Assembly: GCA_018881555.1 (NCBI GenBank)
Contig: JACAXG010000054.1
Location: 3,527,723 to 3,591,722, forward strand
Direction of reading: 5' to 3'
Source: Amblyornis subalaris
Lineage: Eukaryota; Chordata; Aves; Passeriformes; Ptilonorhynchidae
DNA length: 64,000 nt
Part shown: positions 10,205-24,400 of the stretch, piece by piece
Numbering within the stretch: the first letter of the stretch is position 1
How the letters are laid out: the number at the start of each line of letters is the position of its first letter
The notes under the pieces: model-generated
The model's database searches: none
What the model was told of the DNA's origin: nothing
What the model saw: the letters and a program-made list of their open reading frames with translations, nothing else
Position numbers and translations under genes: made by a program

Positions 10205-11090
10205 ATCCTAGCAACAGCTTATTGATAGCAAGATGACATGGAAAGACAAGAACTGATGCCTTTGACTCACTGGAAAACAAGCTATCCTGCATTTCTACTT
10301 TTCTACCTTCTTTTCTTTTCCAAGAGTGTATAGTGGTTTAACACAAAAATCCCTGATGAACATTTTTTTTCCTCTTTGTGCTTTTGTGTTGAAACATTAC
10401 TTGCTAAGAAAAGTTGATACAGTTGAATTATTATAGTTGGCTAACAAAAAAAAAATTAAAAAATTAAAATACAGCAAAGGAACACAAAGGCATTAAACTA
10501 TTTTTTTCCTTTAGAAATGTAGCAAGACTTTTTTGATTAACTGAAAACATGTAGAAGGTCAATTCAGTGTTTTCTGTCCATCTCTGCACTTCCCAGAACA
10601 TTTGCTATAGCTGAAATTATTAAGATGTCACTTGGTGGGATGCAGAGTGGAGTCATTTGTGGTACGGTCTGCATTCCTTGTGATGCCCAGGGAGTGCATG
10701 TGCTGGGAAATACTGAAAATCTTTATTTATGTGCCTTTGGGTTAGAGTNGGCAGAGCACCATTCAGGTGCTTTTGCTTAGGAAGTGCATTTCCTTTATTT
10801 TCCTGATCTACAGTGGTACAAGAAACTTCGCCCCAGTGAAGACAGGGTACCATGGCCGTCACTGTGTGTGAGGGGACATATCTTTGAGAGCAAGGATCAG
10901 ACTGTTGTTAGCACTATTACTGCTATGAAGTACAATAGCACTGTGGAGTCCCAGTTGTAAAGCAAGATTTAAATGTGGCTTGTTCCACACAGACCCAGAA
11001 GGTGTTTTTACCTAGGAACTTATGATTAGTTTGTTTGCCAATCTGATTATTCATTGCTAAGAAGAAAACCCAACAATTCCTTTATTAATT
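10205..11090. other. Non-coding single-copy DNA
   Basis: AT-rich, with an A-rich stretch at 10446-10470. No gene, repeat family or hairpin was recognised. Confidence 0.6.
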
Positions 11091-11120
11091 TTGTGTATGT
11101 GTGTGTGTGTGTGTGTGTGG
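11091..11120. repeat. (TG)n microsatellite
   Basis: This is an alternating TG run of about 28 bases with one TA interruption near its start, ending in GGCGGGTG. It is a common dinucleotide repeat and likely polymorphic in length. Confidence 0.95.
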
Positions 11121-14100
11121 CGGGTGTATAATTGTTGGAAATATTTCTGTCAAAGTAGGTATTCCAATAAACATTTTGGGAAATCAAGAAATGTATGGTT
11201 TTGTTTTGTACATAGCATCACTGGAGTGAAAACATTTGTTTAAGAGCTTTGCTGAACTGGATACTTATAAAGGACTCTCTGAACATACNTTTATTGTGAG
11301 AAGAACGGTGAATAATAATATTTTCACAGCTAATAGAAACCACTTTCAACAAATGTGACCCTTNACGCGTACAGGAATTAAAAATAGAGCTAATGAAATA
11401 TCCAAGAGAAATTAGTGGTGTTTACAAACCCTGAGTTTGTAAACNCTGCTTATGTACCTACCTTTCTTGATAAAAAAAAATAAAATAGACTTTTGTGCAC
11501 TTTTTGTTCCTTTATCAGTATTTTCCTCTTTGGACACAAGGACTGCTTGGGTGGTCAACAAGTCAGGTTCATGTTTTGATACTACCATTGCATTAGGTTC
11601 GCACTAAATGAGGAAACTAGTGCTGTGGAGCCATTGGGAGAACAGTTCGAAATGTGTGAAGGAGAGGAAGAACACAATAGTGCCAGCAATATAACCGAGA
11701 TTTTTGCGCCTGCTGCTTAGGTGCGGGATTTCTAGACAGAGAGAGAAGCAGCACCTAGGAAAGGATGATGATAATTAAAGCAGGACAGAGATGGACCCTG
11801 TACTGTGGTCACTGTTTCCACCCTAATGGAAACAGCCCTTGAGCTAACTTGATACCTCCTTTTCTGACCTGGAGTCCTTTCAGTGCCAACACTGCTGTGT
11901 TGCTGCATTTCCAGAGCAGGATTTATGTGAATTACAAGGTGGAGGACTCTGATCAGCTCCTTACTTGTTTTCCAATTGTAAGCCATAAATCAGAAGTAAT
12001 CCTGAGAAGAGGAACGAGACTTACCAGGCCCTTCTCAATTGGCACTGACTTTTGCATGATCTCTCTGGGGCCCCTAGCTATCATTTTAGCTGCAGGTTTG
12101 GGAAAGGTAGAAGATGTAGAAGTGGGGATTGCCCTAAAGGACTTTCGTGTATCCTCCTGCATTTCCTCTGTGCTTTCCAAGCAACATGCACCGTGAATGG
12201 TGAACCAGGGTCTGCCATGATTTTTACTTACTCATTCACNTATCTGAAATTCTTTTTCCCGTTCCCTGTCCTTGGATGAATTCCTCTAAGAGTTAGGGGC
12301 AAGGGAGGCCATGGTAAAGGCTGTTCAAGGGTGGGTGTGCATGTGTGTGTGAATCTCTGTAACAGCAGGTCATGAGGTAGCTTAGATGAAAATGCATTTT
12401 CCCTCCACTGAACCCTTTGAAGGCTTTACAGGTTTGAAAAGATAGGNGTTTTGGAAAGGAACAGGCAGGCAGGGAATACCTGCAAATTTTGCTTCTCTCT
12501 CTCCAAAGAAGAATCAGAAAACAGTTCTGCATGTCAAGTTTCATGATTTCTCCCTCTTTACTGAAGAATAATATGCAAAAGTTCAATTCAGGCTTTTCAA
12601 GAAATGTGATCAACAGTATTACCTTTCTTGCAGGAGATGGGGGAATATTAACTTTTTGCACAGAAATAATTTTTGAATTCTAATAACTCACATTAATTCA
12701 GGGCCTGTGGTCCATATCTAATGCTTCTGCTCTCCTGATTTCTCTTGTTTGACTTCTTGACTAATGTACTGACTGATTTGGGAAAATGTCCTTTTCCTTT
12801 CTTTCAGTTGAAGGTGTGTTACCTGTTAATAGAGGATTGATTAGGCACCATTAGCACCTGGGAATGCCTTTATTTTTATCACTTCAAGCAAATATGTCTA
12901 CAGCTGCAGTCATAATTATGTGCATTACTGAAACATTTTTTTGCTATTATTTTATTATATTTTGACAGAAGAGAAATGTCAAGGGATTAGCACTTGCTTT
13001 TTAGCTCTGAAACATTCACATCTGTTGTACATATTTATCTCTGCTCTGTCACACTATCCTTTCAAATCTTCCTTTTGCTGCCTTATAGTTAGTGTCTTGC
13101 CACTGTTTCATGATTTAATGTCAGGGTTTTATNCAAAGATTTCATGAAGAGCAGCTGCAGATTATCTTCTCTAAAGCTGTAAACCATCTTTGCTCAGTTG
13201 TGAAGGTGTGAAATCTACTGGAGCTTTAATGATTTATAGCAACTGCAAAGCTGGTCAATCTCTCTAAGATTTCACTCCTGGCACATGCTTCTTTCTGTCA
13301 GACACCAGTGGAGTCTCTATCCTGTGTAACAGAAGTAAAAGGCATTATTAAGGGGTACACATGACTTCAGGATTAGTGTAAGTATTTCAACTCTGTTTTT
13401 CTGGTGTTTACTCTGATATGTATCAAGCAACTGGGAAGAAAAGATAAAAACTGGGAATGCCAAAAAGGAATTCTGAATTTTTACAATATAAGAGGTAACA
13501 TTTCTGTCTGTTTGGGTTATTCTTTGTGCAACAGNCAAAGACCAATCTCATCTGCAAGCATTTGTAAATGTCTGAGATACAAAGCAAAATTTAGTCTAGG
13601 CTTGTACCAATTTTTTAATGAAGGTAGAGTTTGTCCCATCATCAGCAATCATTTCCATGTTCAAAGATGTGTTTCTAAGAGGAAAGCTCACTGTTACAAA
13701 ACATCCAGAGCTAATTAAAAGAACCCAGTTGTAAGAGGATGTAGGACAAACTGTCACTGGACTTATGACAATAAACAACAGCTAAGTAGCTGTCACTGAA
13801 TCCCAGTTGTAAGAATTAAGTCATGAATGGCACTGTTTCATCTAAGCTGTACTGAGAAGCTGACGAGAAGGACTCCATGTACCATGCCATTTTCTTGAGG
13901 TATTAAGTTACTTGTGATTGAGAAATACCCTGAGGGGATGACATAGCATCCAAAAGTGATGCTGATGCTTTGGGTGTCACATTTCCCATAAAGTTATTAC
14001 TGAACCATAGCTCTGTTGTGATGTTAGGAGACACTGTATTGCTTTGAAGAATTGTCATACAAGGCACAGATGAGGCACAAACTTCAGGACCCTGCTTGTT

Positions 14101-17100
14101 TCTTGTCCTTGTAGGTGCTGTTGTACTTTTTAGAAGCAAGTGGGCATTCTTCTGAGATTTCTGCATGCATGACCATGCCTTTTTTCCCTATTACAGGCTT
14201 GCAATTCAGGTTGACTGAATAGCTGATAGTTCTTTTCTAAATTCTTTCCAGCATACAATTTGGAGCAACACTTCAGAAAGGTGTTGTAGCTACCCTATCC
14301 CCTCCCACCTCCCCCAGTCCTATAGGGGCTTAAGATCNTCATATCTGCAATAAATGAAAGATGCACAGAACCCCTACTGAATGAAGACATACCACACACT
14401 CTATTCTTTGCTTGCTCAACTTGAGCTCTTTCATGTTTTCTTAGGCTCTTTCTACTTGACCTGGGAAAATAACTGTTAATGACAGGTTATTTTGATAAGG
14501 NTCCTTTTCTCTTTGCAGCATCCCTTCAAAAATGGCAATTTTCTTAGCTGTGCTAACTGCTGAATATTTGATTTTAGTTCAGGGCCCACCACGGAAATCA
14601 GCTCAACCAAGCTCAGTTGGCTCAACCAAGTTTGCACATGAATTCATGGTGCATTGGACCATTTCTTTGGAACTTGTACTTTTGAAAATTGTATCTCTTG
14701 AATGAAAATTTCAGGCCAGGCTTTTGGCAATAGCAGAGAGAACCCTACTGAACTAAGGGGAGAGGAGGAATAAAAAAGGGTATGGAGAGAAACTGAAGAC
14801 GGTTNTATCTCCTGTTGATTTTGCTCTTACTGTTTGTTTTATACCAGGAACCAGACTAACANTTAATGACATCCATGAAGTAATACAGGATTTCTTAAGC
14901 TTCATATTTCCTGCTTTCCCTCTTTCCCNGGTATTATCACCTCAGCGAAGCAAGGCTCAGTGTTGTCCAAAAGTTGTTTACCCCAACCTCACTCTTCCCA
15001 ACCTTCTTCCAGGGAAGGTGCCCGAGGTCTGTGAGCAACTTCAGAGGAGCTGTAAGACCNAAGAGGCAACAGGAAGGTTCAAGTACATGGAGAAACCTTA
15101 TGCCTAGCAAGGAGATATAAAAACAGTGTGGCCTTTGAAGGACTGGCCGTACAGAAGTCCTGGCATCAGAAAAGAGGACGATGTTAAATAAGGGCGAGAC
15201 CTTTTGTATGGCAATATGGCAAATGGAAATGTGGGGTGACAGAGNTGAAGTTGAGCTGTTATGGAGGAGGGCGAAGAGGGAAACCCNTTGGATGAGACAG
15301 AAGCAGAAGAAGGGGGTCAGATGCCACACTTGGAGCTGAGGGAATAAAATGAAGGAAAACAATGAGTCTCTGCTTGTGCAATGCTTGCTCAACTTTCAGA
15401 TGCTGCAAAGATTATGATCTTCTAGGTCTGGGACACATATGACACCTGACTACTGAGGTTCCAAGANGGCATGAAGGCTAAGTGAATATAATCAAGTTTC
15501 CAAGTAGTTCTTTTGAATACTGAGTTTAAAATCCACTTACCCCAAGTATTCAAAGATGTGTGTCTAAATTTCTTTTCTACAGCCACATTATGATGTTGAA
15601 AGTCAGTTGCTTTTTNCCTTAACAGGAAGAGAACATGCAAGGAATGAAAAAACACAGGAAATCAATCAGTGTAATAATCTGAGGAAATGCTCAGTGAATA
15701 GACATTTTTATGCTTGATGAACAGACATTCTGCTTGTGGTTCTTGAGTAAAGCCTTTTTCATGCTTGTCAGGGACTAATAAAAAAATAGAAATAAAACTC
15801 AGATTTATTTTCTAATGTCTTTGCGACATCTGAGAAAGTGCAATGGATTGATTCATTGGTATTTCATGCCTAGCTACTTTGCNTACCAATGATATATATT
15901 TAAATTTAAATAGACAAGAAATAGATGCAGCATTTTCTATGACAGGTTATCATAATACTTTCATTCTAAGTTGCTATTTAGGCCTTTCTAGAATTGAAGT
16001 CTGAGACTTCTCTTATGAGTCAACACTCTTTTTGATAAATCATTTAAAACAACGAGGTGATTACCAGTTTTTAGTGAGAAGAAGAGCATTCAAATGTTGT
16101 AGAGTGTGAGACCACAGAATGAAAATGGAAAGGAAGACTTGTAAGTTTACCTCAGTGTGAGTTTCAGAGTCATTTTGGGTCAGGGACCAGAATTTAATGT
16201 GTGACTGAAATGTACTCTTGCACTTTACACAGGCTCATAAAGCAAGAGTTCACTGTCCTTGTTTCGTGTACATGCAAATGCAGNTGAAGATCTTGTTTTT
16301 GTCTTGGGCTTTGCTAAGTATGCATTTGAGGCCAGGGGAAGAAAAGCAGATGTGAATGAAACCACTGGCAGAGATTAAGCCTTGATTTAACCCACACAGC
16401 CTCAAAATTTTAGTTTTTCCATACCTGTATTTATGTATGTTTGAGGAANGGAGTGTATTGTTGTTACAGCTTATGTAACTTGAGGGAATAATTTTTCAAC
16501 TACGATATTTTCATATTTTCGTATATTGTTCAACCTCCAACCCTGAAAAAGGGTTCATGCTACCAAATAAGTTAACCTTGATTTTTCCCAACATTTGAAA
16601 GCAAAAGTGATATGCAAATTAGATTCCACATATTTATCCCTCAAGTATATGTAGACTTTAGATTATGAAGGAAATATACAGGCTTCAATATATGGTGTGG
16701 AGGTTGGGGAGGGCATTTTTGTTAGGTCAGATATGTAAGCTCAAAATTGGTATTTTCCTCTGTAGTAATGAGTCTTTTGATCTGTCGTTTAGATTTTGTT
16801 CATCGTGGTAAGGGACCAAATAGGAAATATGGATTCTCATCTGAACAGGGATTTCTTCCTCACAGCTTCTCCATATCTAGTCAATCATTCTGCAGCTATT
16901 AAATAGTGAGATTAATTGAAGGCAGAAAACATTGCCATCCTGCAAAACGAAGCACAGGGGTTTAATGCTTCTTAGATAAAGGAGAAACAAAACCACAAAG
17001 TGAGAAGCATAATGCATAACATGGAAATTTACAGACATTTTATATAGTTTTATAGAAAGAACTAAATCCAATTTCACATGTTTTTCACTTCTGGGGGCAC

Positions 17101-19319
17101 CTTATGTTCCAGATGAGCAAAGGTCTTTTTGTCTACAAAATCTTCATGACAACTTCATCTGTCCTGAGTCCTGTGAATTTGGTACTGGGGATTTCTGTTT
17201 ATTTGAATTTTAGCTTGTACTTAACACGGTTGGCCAGAGATGGTGCTGAGTGCTCGGGTATTGCAGAGTGAAATGCAGTGGCAACTTGAACAGAAGTGAT
17301 TTGGGACATTAATCACAGCTACACTCAGCTGCCATGAGTTATGACTTTGAGTGAATTTAAAATTAGAGAAAAGCACCCCACTTGTAATACTTAGCCAAAC
17401 AGCAGCAAATAAAATAATTTTAGAAAATGAGATAATGGTTGGGAAGATATAACACAGGGAAGATGATTTATTTGTTTGGTGTATTTGCTGATATTTTATT
17501 GTTCAGTGAAATAAAGGTAATCTTCTGGAGGTGAATTCACCTAGCCTTATCAGATATGTAGTGGAACTGGAAGTAAGCTGGATTTACTAGTAGCACCTGT
17601 GGGTTACGTCTAATTTCTTACTGTCTTTTCTTAATTTCCCTCTTATTTCATCTCTGTGCTTTATTCCGGTATGAAAGCCTGTACAATATGAGGCATGTAG
17701 AGCACATGAAGTGTTGCACTCTAAGTGAAGGTCAAACACTGGAGCCCTGTCCAACCTGTTGTAGTCAGTGTCAGGGTTCACTGGGGTAAGGACCTCTAAG
17801 ACTTTCTGAGAGGAGGCTGGAGAGTTAGCTTGCTTTGCCATATATACTGGTCTTTTCCGTCTCCTTCTTGCCTATGACTTTTTTTTTTTACTCTAATAAT
17901 AATTTTTCTGACTTGTANAAGTGTCACCAGAATGTCAATACAAAGAACAAACAAAACTGGTTGAAAAGTCCTGTTCACAACCTGTTTTTTTCACAGGTTT
18001 GGTTCCATGTTTGCTGCTGCTAGCAGCTGGATTGAGCCCTTCTGGTGCTGGACCTATGATGTTCATCTCATTCATTAGTAACCTGGGCATGCTGGGTGCA
18101 GCTGGAGGGTGTTCCGATAGATCAGGAAGGTCTTGTCCCCACTGAGCTCTTCATTGGTGCCTCTGGTTGGCTCCAGGATGTCCTTCCTGCAGGGACAGGC
18201 AGAGAAACCTGGAGCAATGTTATGTCATGGTCCCCTGTCTGTCCGGACAGGGAATTGGCTCGAGTAGGCCAGGATGCCTTCTGGCCTGTGTCAAAGCCAA
18301 CTTGCCATGGAAGCCAGTGCACATGGAGAGAATGTTGTGTATCTGAGTTTAGTCCTGACAGAGCCTTGGCTTGCTGCTCAGTCCCGTGGTGTAGGTATTA
18401 CCTAAGCACAACTAAAAGGCTGGTGCATCCCAATTTCTTTCCACAAATTCACATTTTTTTCATGTCTGTCATGCCCTTACTAAAGTATCGATTCCTTTTG
18501 ACCTTTTTTACCTGACTACAGAAGTAATATTTTTTTTTGAAATTAAAGATTTATGAGATTTAAATCTAAAAGTTTGGAGTAATACTTTTTTCCTCAGTTT
18601 GCCTTCCTTTTCCTGTGGAGAGAAGGATTTCCCTCTCGGCAGAGCTTTCCAGGTTTGTGTTGTTTCGTTCTCCTTCAGCATAACATCACAGTTTATCCCT
18701 TCCCATCTGCTATCCTGTGGCTTGGGTTGGTGACTTTGTGGAAGTATGCTCCTACATCAGGTGTTCAGGTATATCCAGTACTTTGACTCTTGGACCATGA
18801 GGGCAGTTTTCCCTAACCAAAGGATCTGGACTGCTCTTGAGTCACAGAGTCAAACAGGACTGTCAGGAAACATTGGGTATTTCTGCAGTCAGAAATCAAG
18901 GCAATTTTTTCTCACTCTCATCTCCTGGATATTTTAATTTGAAGAATATGGGCACTTTTCTGCTATTTATGGAAGCCATTACACAATGGAGGGTATCTGG
19001 GAGTAGGATTTCTTAGGAAGTCACTGGCTGTGGTGGTGGTTTCCCTGTCAGCAGCAGCTGTGTTCTCAGCTGTCAACAGCTGGTACAGCAACGAGTGGGG
19101 GCTTCTGTCCCATACTAACAAAGCTTTTTCTGGATTGTTCCTACCAAGCACTACTTGTTTTGGTGCTGGGTGTATCCAAAACTGGTATGTTTGTATATGT
19201 GCTTGGGAATAGAAGACAGAAGCATTGATTCAGGAAATATTAAGTGGTGCAGTATACTCTTTATGAACTCAGTGAGCAGATGGTACCGTTATTGATACGT
19301 GATCCTGACTTTGTTGCAG
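11121..19319. other. Non-coding single-copy DNA
   Basis: This is a long AT-rich tract with no recognised repeat family or gene. Slightly GC-richer parts lie at 11730-12200, 14930-15400 and 17960-18400. The longest minus-strand frame, 151 codons at 14937-15392, is interrupted by several N positions and has no domain. On the minus strand, a long open frame ends at a GTAAGT donor-like site at 12019-12024, but its acceptor side is weak. Ns are densest around 14.3-16.5 kb. Confidence 0.5.
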
Positions 19320-19428
19320 GAGCAAGCAAATAGAAAAGATGGAAATTGGGGAAGCCCCCCCCCCCCCCCCCCGGATTACATATCTATTCTTAACTGCTGG
19401 TGAAGAATTGATCAATATTCATAACCAG
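19320..19428 (+). other. Exon-like segment containing a poly-C run
   Basis: The segment is preceded by CTGACTTTGTTGCAG and followed by CAG|GTGAGT, a near-consensus donor. In the frame AGC AAG CAA, the 109 bases are open: SKQIEKMEIGEA, a proline run from the C18 tract, then RITYLFLTAGEELINIHNQ. The proline count depends on the length of a homopolymer that sequencing often miscounts, and one or two bases of error would shift the frame. A long C run is unusual in coding DNA. No family is recognised. Confidence 0.2.
19355..19372. repeat. C18 homopolymer
   Basis: Eighteen consecutive C residues, by far the longest C or G run in the window. The opposite strand is G18, which can form G-quadruplex structures. 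The true length should be treated as uncertain. Confidence 0.93.
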
Positions 19429-19677
19429 GTGAGTAAAAATCAACAATACAAAAGTGGAAAAAAGGTTATTAACCTCTTAGTTAATGAACAGTGGTATTTG
19501 TTGTACTTAAAGTGGGCTTCGTCAGTGAAAATCTTTGAGAATCATTTTCCTAATTAGTAAGGCAGGGTTCATATGCTGGAACTGAAACTACTTCCTATGC
19601 TTCTATCCATGAATATTTTGAATGAGGGAAAGCCTATTCCACATTCATGTTGCTTTTGAGAAAATGACAATTTTAAA

Positions 19678-19729
19678 GTTTTGTGGAGCATTAAAAAGAA
19701 TTAAAAAGCTTTGTGGAGCATTAAAAGCT
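19678..19729. repeat. Tandem duplication, 30-base period
   Basis: TTGTGGAGCATTAAAA occurs at 19681-19696 and again at 19711-19726, with similar flanks, giving a two-copy tandem unit of 30 bases. The likely cause is a local replication-slippage duplication. Confidence 0.85.
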
Positions 19730-21381
19730 NCTTCCACCAACTCCTTGCCCATGCACATTACTTGTTAAAAATACAGAAACTGAAGAAAAATAAGACCTAT
19801 TCTAACTCAAAGAACCCCATCATCGGGGACCTTAAATTGGGAAATATTGGATCTACTCACAGTGTCTAGAAGATAAACAAGGAGCAGAGATCAGTGTGTA
19901 TTTCAGTGCTGAGCCATTTACTTCACCTAATAAAATGAATCATAATTGGACAGATGAGTGGAAAACATGATAATGAAGTGCCTGAATTGATCACACTCTC
20001 TGTTGTGTATTTTGTCCAGCACACCATATACACACAAATAACAAGTTAGAAGGGGGTAATTATGACCTAGAGGGTCATGTTTTGTGGGCACAACATGGAA
20101 GGGTCTTTGGTGCTAATGAGTAATTCAAATAATTTCCTACTTTGCCAGATAAATCTAGACACCTTTTAAATCTGAGTTTGCATTCCTTGACAGGCATAGT
20201 ACTGGGCACCAGATAAATAGTGCATGAATCACTTGTTATTTTGACACGTGTGAGACAGATTAGGATAGGGAGGGAAAATTACTATGAATTAATATATCCA
20301 GTGCTCCATTGCATTCAAATAATAGCTAGAAGGACCTTCCAGATGTCTTAAAGTTTGAATTAAAAGCCTACNCTGAGGGCTTCTGGAGTAGGTGTCCTCC
20401 ATAAATTTACTGTTTTCAATATCTCAGAGAAGTTGGAATATGCTACAGGCAATGTAGTAATGGACTGTGTCACCTGTCTCTCTTGTTTTGTAAAAATTTC
20501 ATTACTGAAATTTTTGCACTGAGCTGGTGAGAAAAACCTTCTATTTGTTTTTTGATAGCTATGTCCCTTTGTCAAATCATCCCTGATGTGTGTTGTCCCC
20601 ATTGCTTATCCTGTTGATTTTGTCTCTGACCTTTTGTCAGTGCAGAATATAATCTCTGACACTTGGGACACTTTCCTGTATAGCTGTCATCAGTCTTATT
20701 AACTTGCCTGCTTTTCTTATTCTGAAAATACATCCTTTTCCCTTGACTAAATTTGTGAATGGGAAGGAAAGCACGTGGGTTAGATTCCTAGATTGAATCT
20801 TGGGCTCAGCTACTGCCACTGCTCTCCTTCATGCCCAAGNAGTATTTTGGTTGTGCATTTTCCTACACACCCACGTCTAGCCCGTTTCAGTGCAAGGTAA
20901 ATTGTTTGCAAGGCACCACCAAGGACCCTTGGTTGGCCATAGNCTTTCTTTTTCTCTGCATGGTCCTAGGAGCGCTGGCAGAACCGTATCATGCCCTTAC
21001 TTGTAAGAGCCCATTGTATAGCTACAGGAGACATCCTGTTTACACAGATTTTTCCAAAAGGCTGTGAAAGGTATGTGGGAGAATAAAATCATATTGTCAT
21101 GCTGACTATAGATGAAATACAGATGCACAAGGCTACACAGTTTTGTATTACTGGGAAAAGTGTTCAGGACTGAGGCATGTAGGACAAATTTTTTTGGGGG
21201 AGTTTTGTGGCTTTTCCTTTATTTGATAGTGAAGGCCAGTACAGTTTCAACTCATGTTACCAGGGGGTGATTAAGGCCTACATGCCATAAAGTAAGAGCA
21301 AGTTTGTGGGAAGATGTTTAAAGAAGTAAATGTCCATGCACAACGTTATTGACTGTGATGAGTACCTGCCCGTGTTCGCAG
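19730..21381. other. Non-coding single-copy DNA
   Basis: AT-rich, no supported gene or repeat family. Short open frames on both strands show no motif. Confidence 0.6.
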
Positions 21382-21455
21382 CTTTTGCCAACCAGCTGCA
21401 GCCAGGGGCAGAGCTAACACACAGAAACCCCCATGCCAGAGTACAGCATGGGCAG
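21382..21455 (+). other. Exon-like segment, 74 bases
   Basis: The segment lies between TGCCCGTGTTCGCAG and GGGCAG|GTAAGC, a strong donor. It is clearly GC-richer than its surroundings and is open in two of three frames. One reads FANQLQPGAELTHRNPHAR and the other FCQPAAARGRANTQKPP. Neither resembles a family I know. It may be a small exon, a non-coding exon or a chance pairing of splice-like sites. Confidence 0.2.
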
Positions 21456-24400
21456 GTAAGCTACAGTAGTCATGCTGTAATTTCAGACCCTTGTTTACCA
21501 CAGGACACTGTGTGTATGTGTGCCTGAGAACACCTGTAAGAGATCTGAATTTGGTCATGTCCAGAGAAAACAGTTGCATTCAGTGTCCATATGAAGACAT
21601 CCTTCACAGAAGTGAAGCTAAGTTCTTATTTTTTAATGGAAGCTGGTTTAGACATCATTTAAATTGCTGCTTCTGCTTTACATTTTGTTTGGTTAAACCT
21701 ATTTAGGTAGGTGTATATAATAAAAATATTATTAAACTCCTTTATTGTGCAATCTCAGGACCTGAAGTCAAAGCAATATTGGCCTCCATAGCTGTGGATG
21801 GATAGTCTGCCTCCAAAACGAATCAGTAATAATTCCTCATGTGTCTTGAAGAGTATTTGTATCAGTGAGATTTGTATTCACAGCCTTTCCATAAGCAGTC
21901 CTTTTGAACAAAAGTGTTTGAAAAACAGTGTTTCAATCTGGAGGAGAAATAATAGCATGTTTTGCAAAGCAGTATGGTGTTTTAAAAACTATATTAGCCA
22001 CACAGAAGCTGAAAGAAAAAGTATGTTCTGCATTTTTATATTTTTTAAAAAATTGTTCCTGAGCCGAATTAAAATCCAATTGGTTGCAAAATAAAAAACA
22101 AATTAGAAAAAACATACTACTATCTTTTACCCGTGAGCCAGTTCTCAGAAAACTCACTGCTCACTGAACTCTGTTTTTTTTTTTTTTTTCAATAATAACA
22201 GCTGGTAGAAAAAAGATGTTATTGCTTTTCACAAACCTTGTCACACTCTAAATATTTAAAGTCTTTGGGGAATTAGTTTATCTTTCTTTGGTGCTCTGTA
22301 TAATAGACCTAACACTTTCCTGGCTGAATATTCAAAACTAATCTGAACCCTTTCCTTTTCCGACTTGGAGAAATACATTTGTTTATTAGCATACCCAACT
22401 TTTTGGGACTGGAATCTTGAGAAAGCAGGCTTGGATTTATGATGGATCCAATATGATTTTTATAATAAGGAGGACAAGATAAGCAAGGATAAACGTTGTC
22501 TATGCTCTCTGGTAAACCTTAACCCTCATATGTTGGCAGTGCAATTATACCCAGAGTTGACTTTCATTTCTCCAAAGCCATTTCTTATCTGGGTTATGAT
22601 ATTTCTTTTTTCAGCTGGCTGGAGCCCTTCTAGCGTCACCTGAGCTCGACACCACTGGCAGCCCATGCAAGTCATGGTGCTATCCCTGGAGGATGTGACA
22701 TCTTACATATAAGAAATGTCTCATATAAAACCTCCACTTCCTTACAGCTGTCCTGCCAGCAAGTGCACCTGAATTTGCGTGGCACGACTACTCCCCATGG
22801 ACCCCATTGCTTGGAGCTTATTCACACATCACGCTTACCTGTGTGAATCAAACTGCATGGGTTCCTCTCCCTCTGGGTGGAGGTGTAGCAGGGAAAGGTG
22901 CAGGATATATAGCTNCAGTTGCTATGGAAGCACATACACCTGTATTTTACTTCCTTGTTTAACTTTCATTCCCATTTTCAAAAATACAGCTAGTTACAGT
23001 TTAAGGGAAGAAATNAAATTAAAAGTTTGGATAGCAGGGATTATTTTTATGTGGTATAGTAGGAGAGGAAGTAGCAGCATGCCAAACACCTCACAGAACA
23101 AATATATTTCTATTATCTGTACCAGGTAATTTGAGGTGTTTTTCACTACTGTGAGAGATAGATGATCTTCCTTTATTCATTATGGCTACTTGGAAACATT
23201 CTGCCTGTGTAAATCTGATATGGATTTAGATGGTGTCCTTGTGTGCCTAAGAAAGGCTGAGAAANGGAGAGACTGTAGAGTGACAAATGAGGACTTGTCA
23301 AGCTGGTGTAAGACAGTTCCTGGTAAGATTGTAAACAGGTGAAAAAAAATCAGAGAGAGAAAAAATGAAGAAAATCAGAGGGAACAGGGAAGAACATTAG
23401 TAGGTGGCTGTAAGTGATTCCCAGTATGGATGCCACACACTGTAGGCTGACCTTCCGGGGATCAGCTATATCTGTGTCTAGTTAAATGCTTCTCCAAGCA
23501 GTGTCATTAAGGTGTCCCTTATGGTGTAACTTGTTTAGGAGGCAGAGAGATGCGGCAAAAGTAAAAAAAATAGTGCTGAATGCTGGACGGGGCGGGCAGT
23601 GATTTACTGAAACACTGATCCTGTAGGGCCATGGTCTGGAAGACTGCGAAGGGGATAACTCAGGGCTCTATTAAAGCTCTTGGATAAAAGTTATGAAATC
23701 TTTGGTGTCCTGAAAGGGGGGAAGAATGTGAGGTTCTTAAACCACCATGGATTTTTTGTTAGACTTTTGATTTGTCCATGTGGGTGGTNTGGATTTCTTT
23801 GGCACAAGGAAAGGAGAAATCCTAATGATTTAATGGACTAACCTGTCCTACAGTGTGTCTGTGCTTAGATTTGGTGGAGAAGAAGTGGAATTACCAGGAA
23901 TCAGATGTAAAGAGCATCCTGATGCCGTTTGCATGTATAATCCCAGTTTCCAGGAGTCTTTCTGCAGCACGCAGTACATGGATTGCTGCAGGCAGAAGGA
24001 AATTGCACATACAAGTTAATCACAGTTTACATTGCTGGGAAGATGAATGAACTCTCACATTTTGGGAAATGTTTTCTTGTAAAGTCTTCAGCTTCACTGG
24101 AATCAGTAAGGTTTGTTATATGAATTTAATTAACATGAAAATCTGAATATATCACTTGGGTTAGGAAATAATTCTTAGGCGCAATTCTACATCATCACTT
24201 ATGCATGAGTGCCCCAAAAGGAGGAGCAGAGGGGCTCTGAATCACAAGTGGCTGTAATTGCTCTATCTACTTTTATATGAACTTCCTACAAATACTCAGT
24301 TTCTGGAATTGTAAGTTTTCTTCTCTTAAAAATGAACATACCCTGGAGAAGGTCAGCTCATAATAGTAAAATTTAGCAAAAATTCATAGTAGTGATATAA

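Noticed and set aside
12019..12180. Minus-strand open frame ending at a GTAAGT donor-like site
   Set aside because: No convincing acceptor upstream, the plus strand is open as well, and no family resemblance.
14937..15392. 151-codon minus-strand open frame
   Set aside because: The frame contains several ambiguous codons and is rich in F, L and S from purine-rich plus-strand DNA. No homology is recognised.
22839..22872. 34-base minus-strand micro-exon with good pyrimidine tract and GTAAGC donor
   Set aside because: Too short to test by eye; chance pairing of splice-like sites is likely when 64 kb are scanned on both strands.
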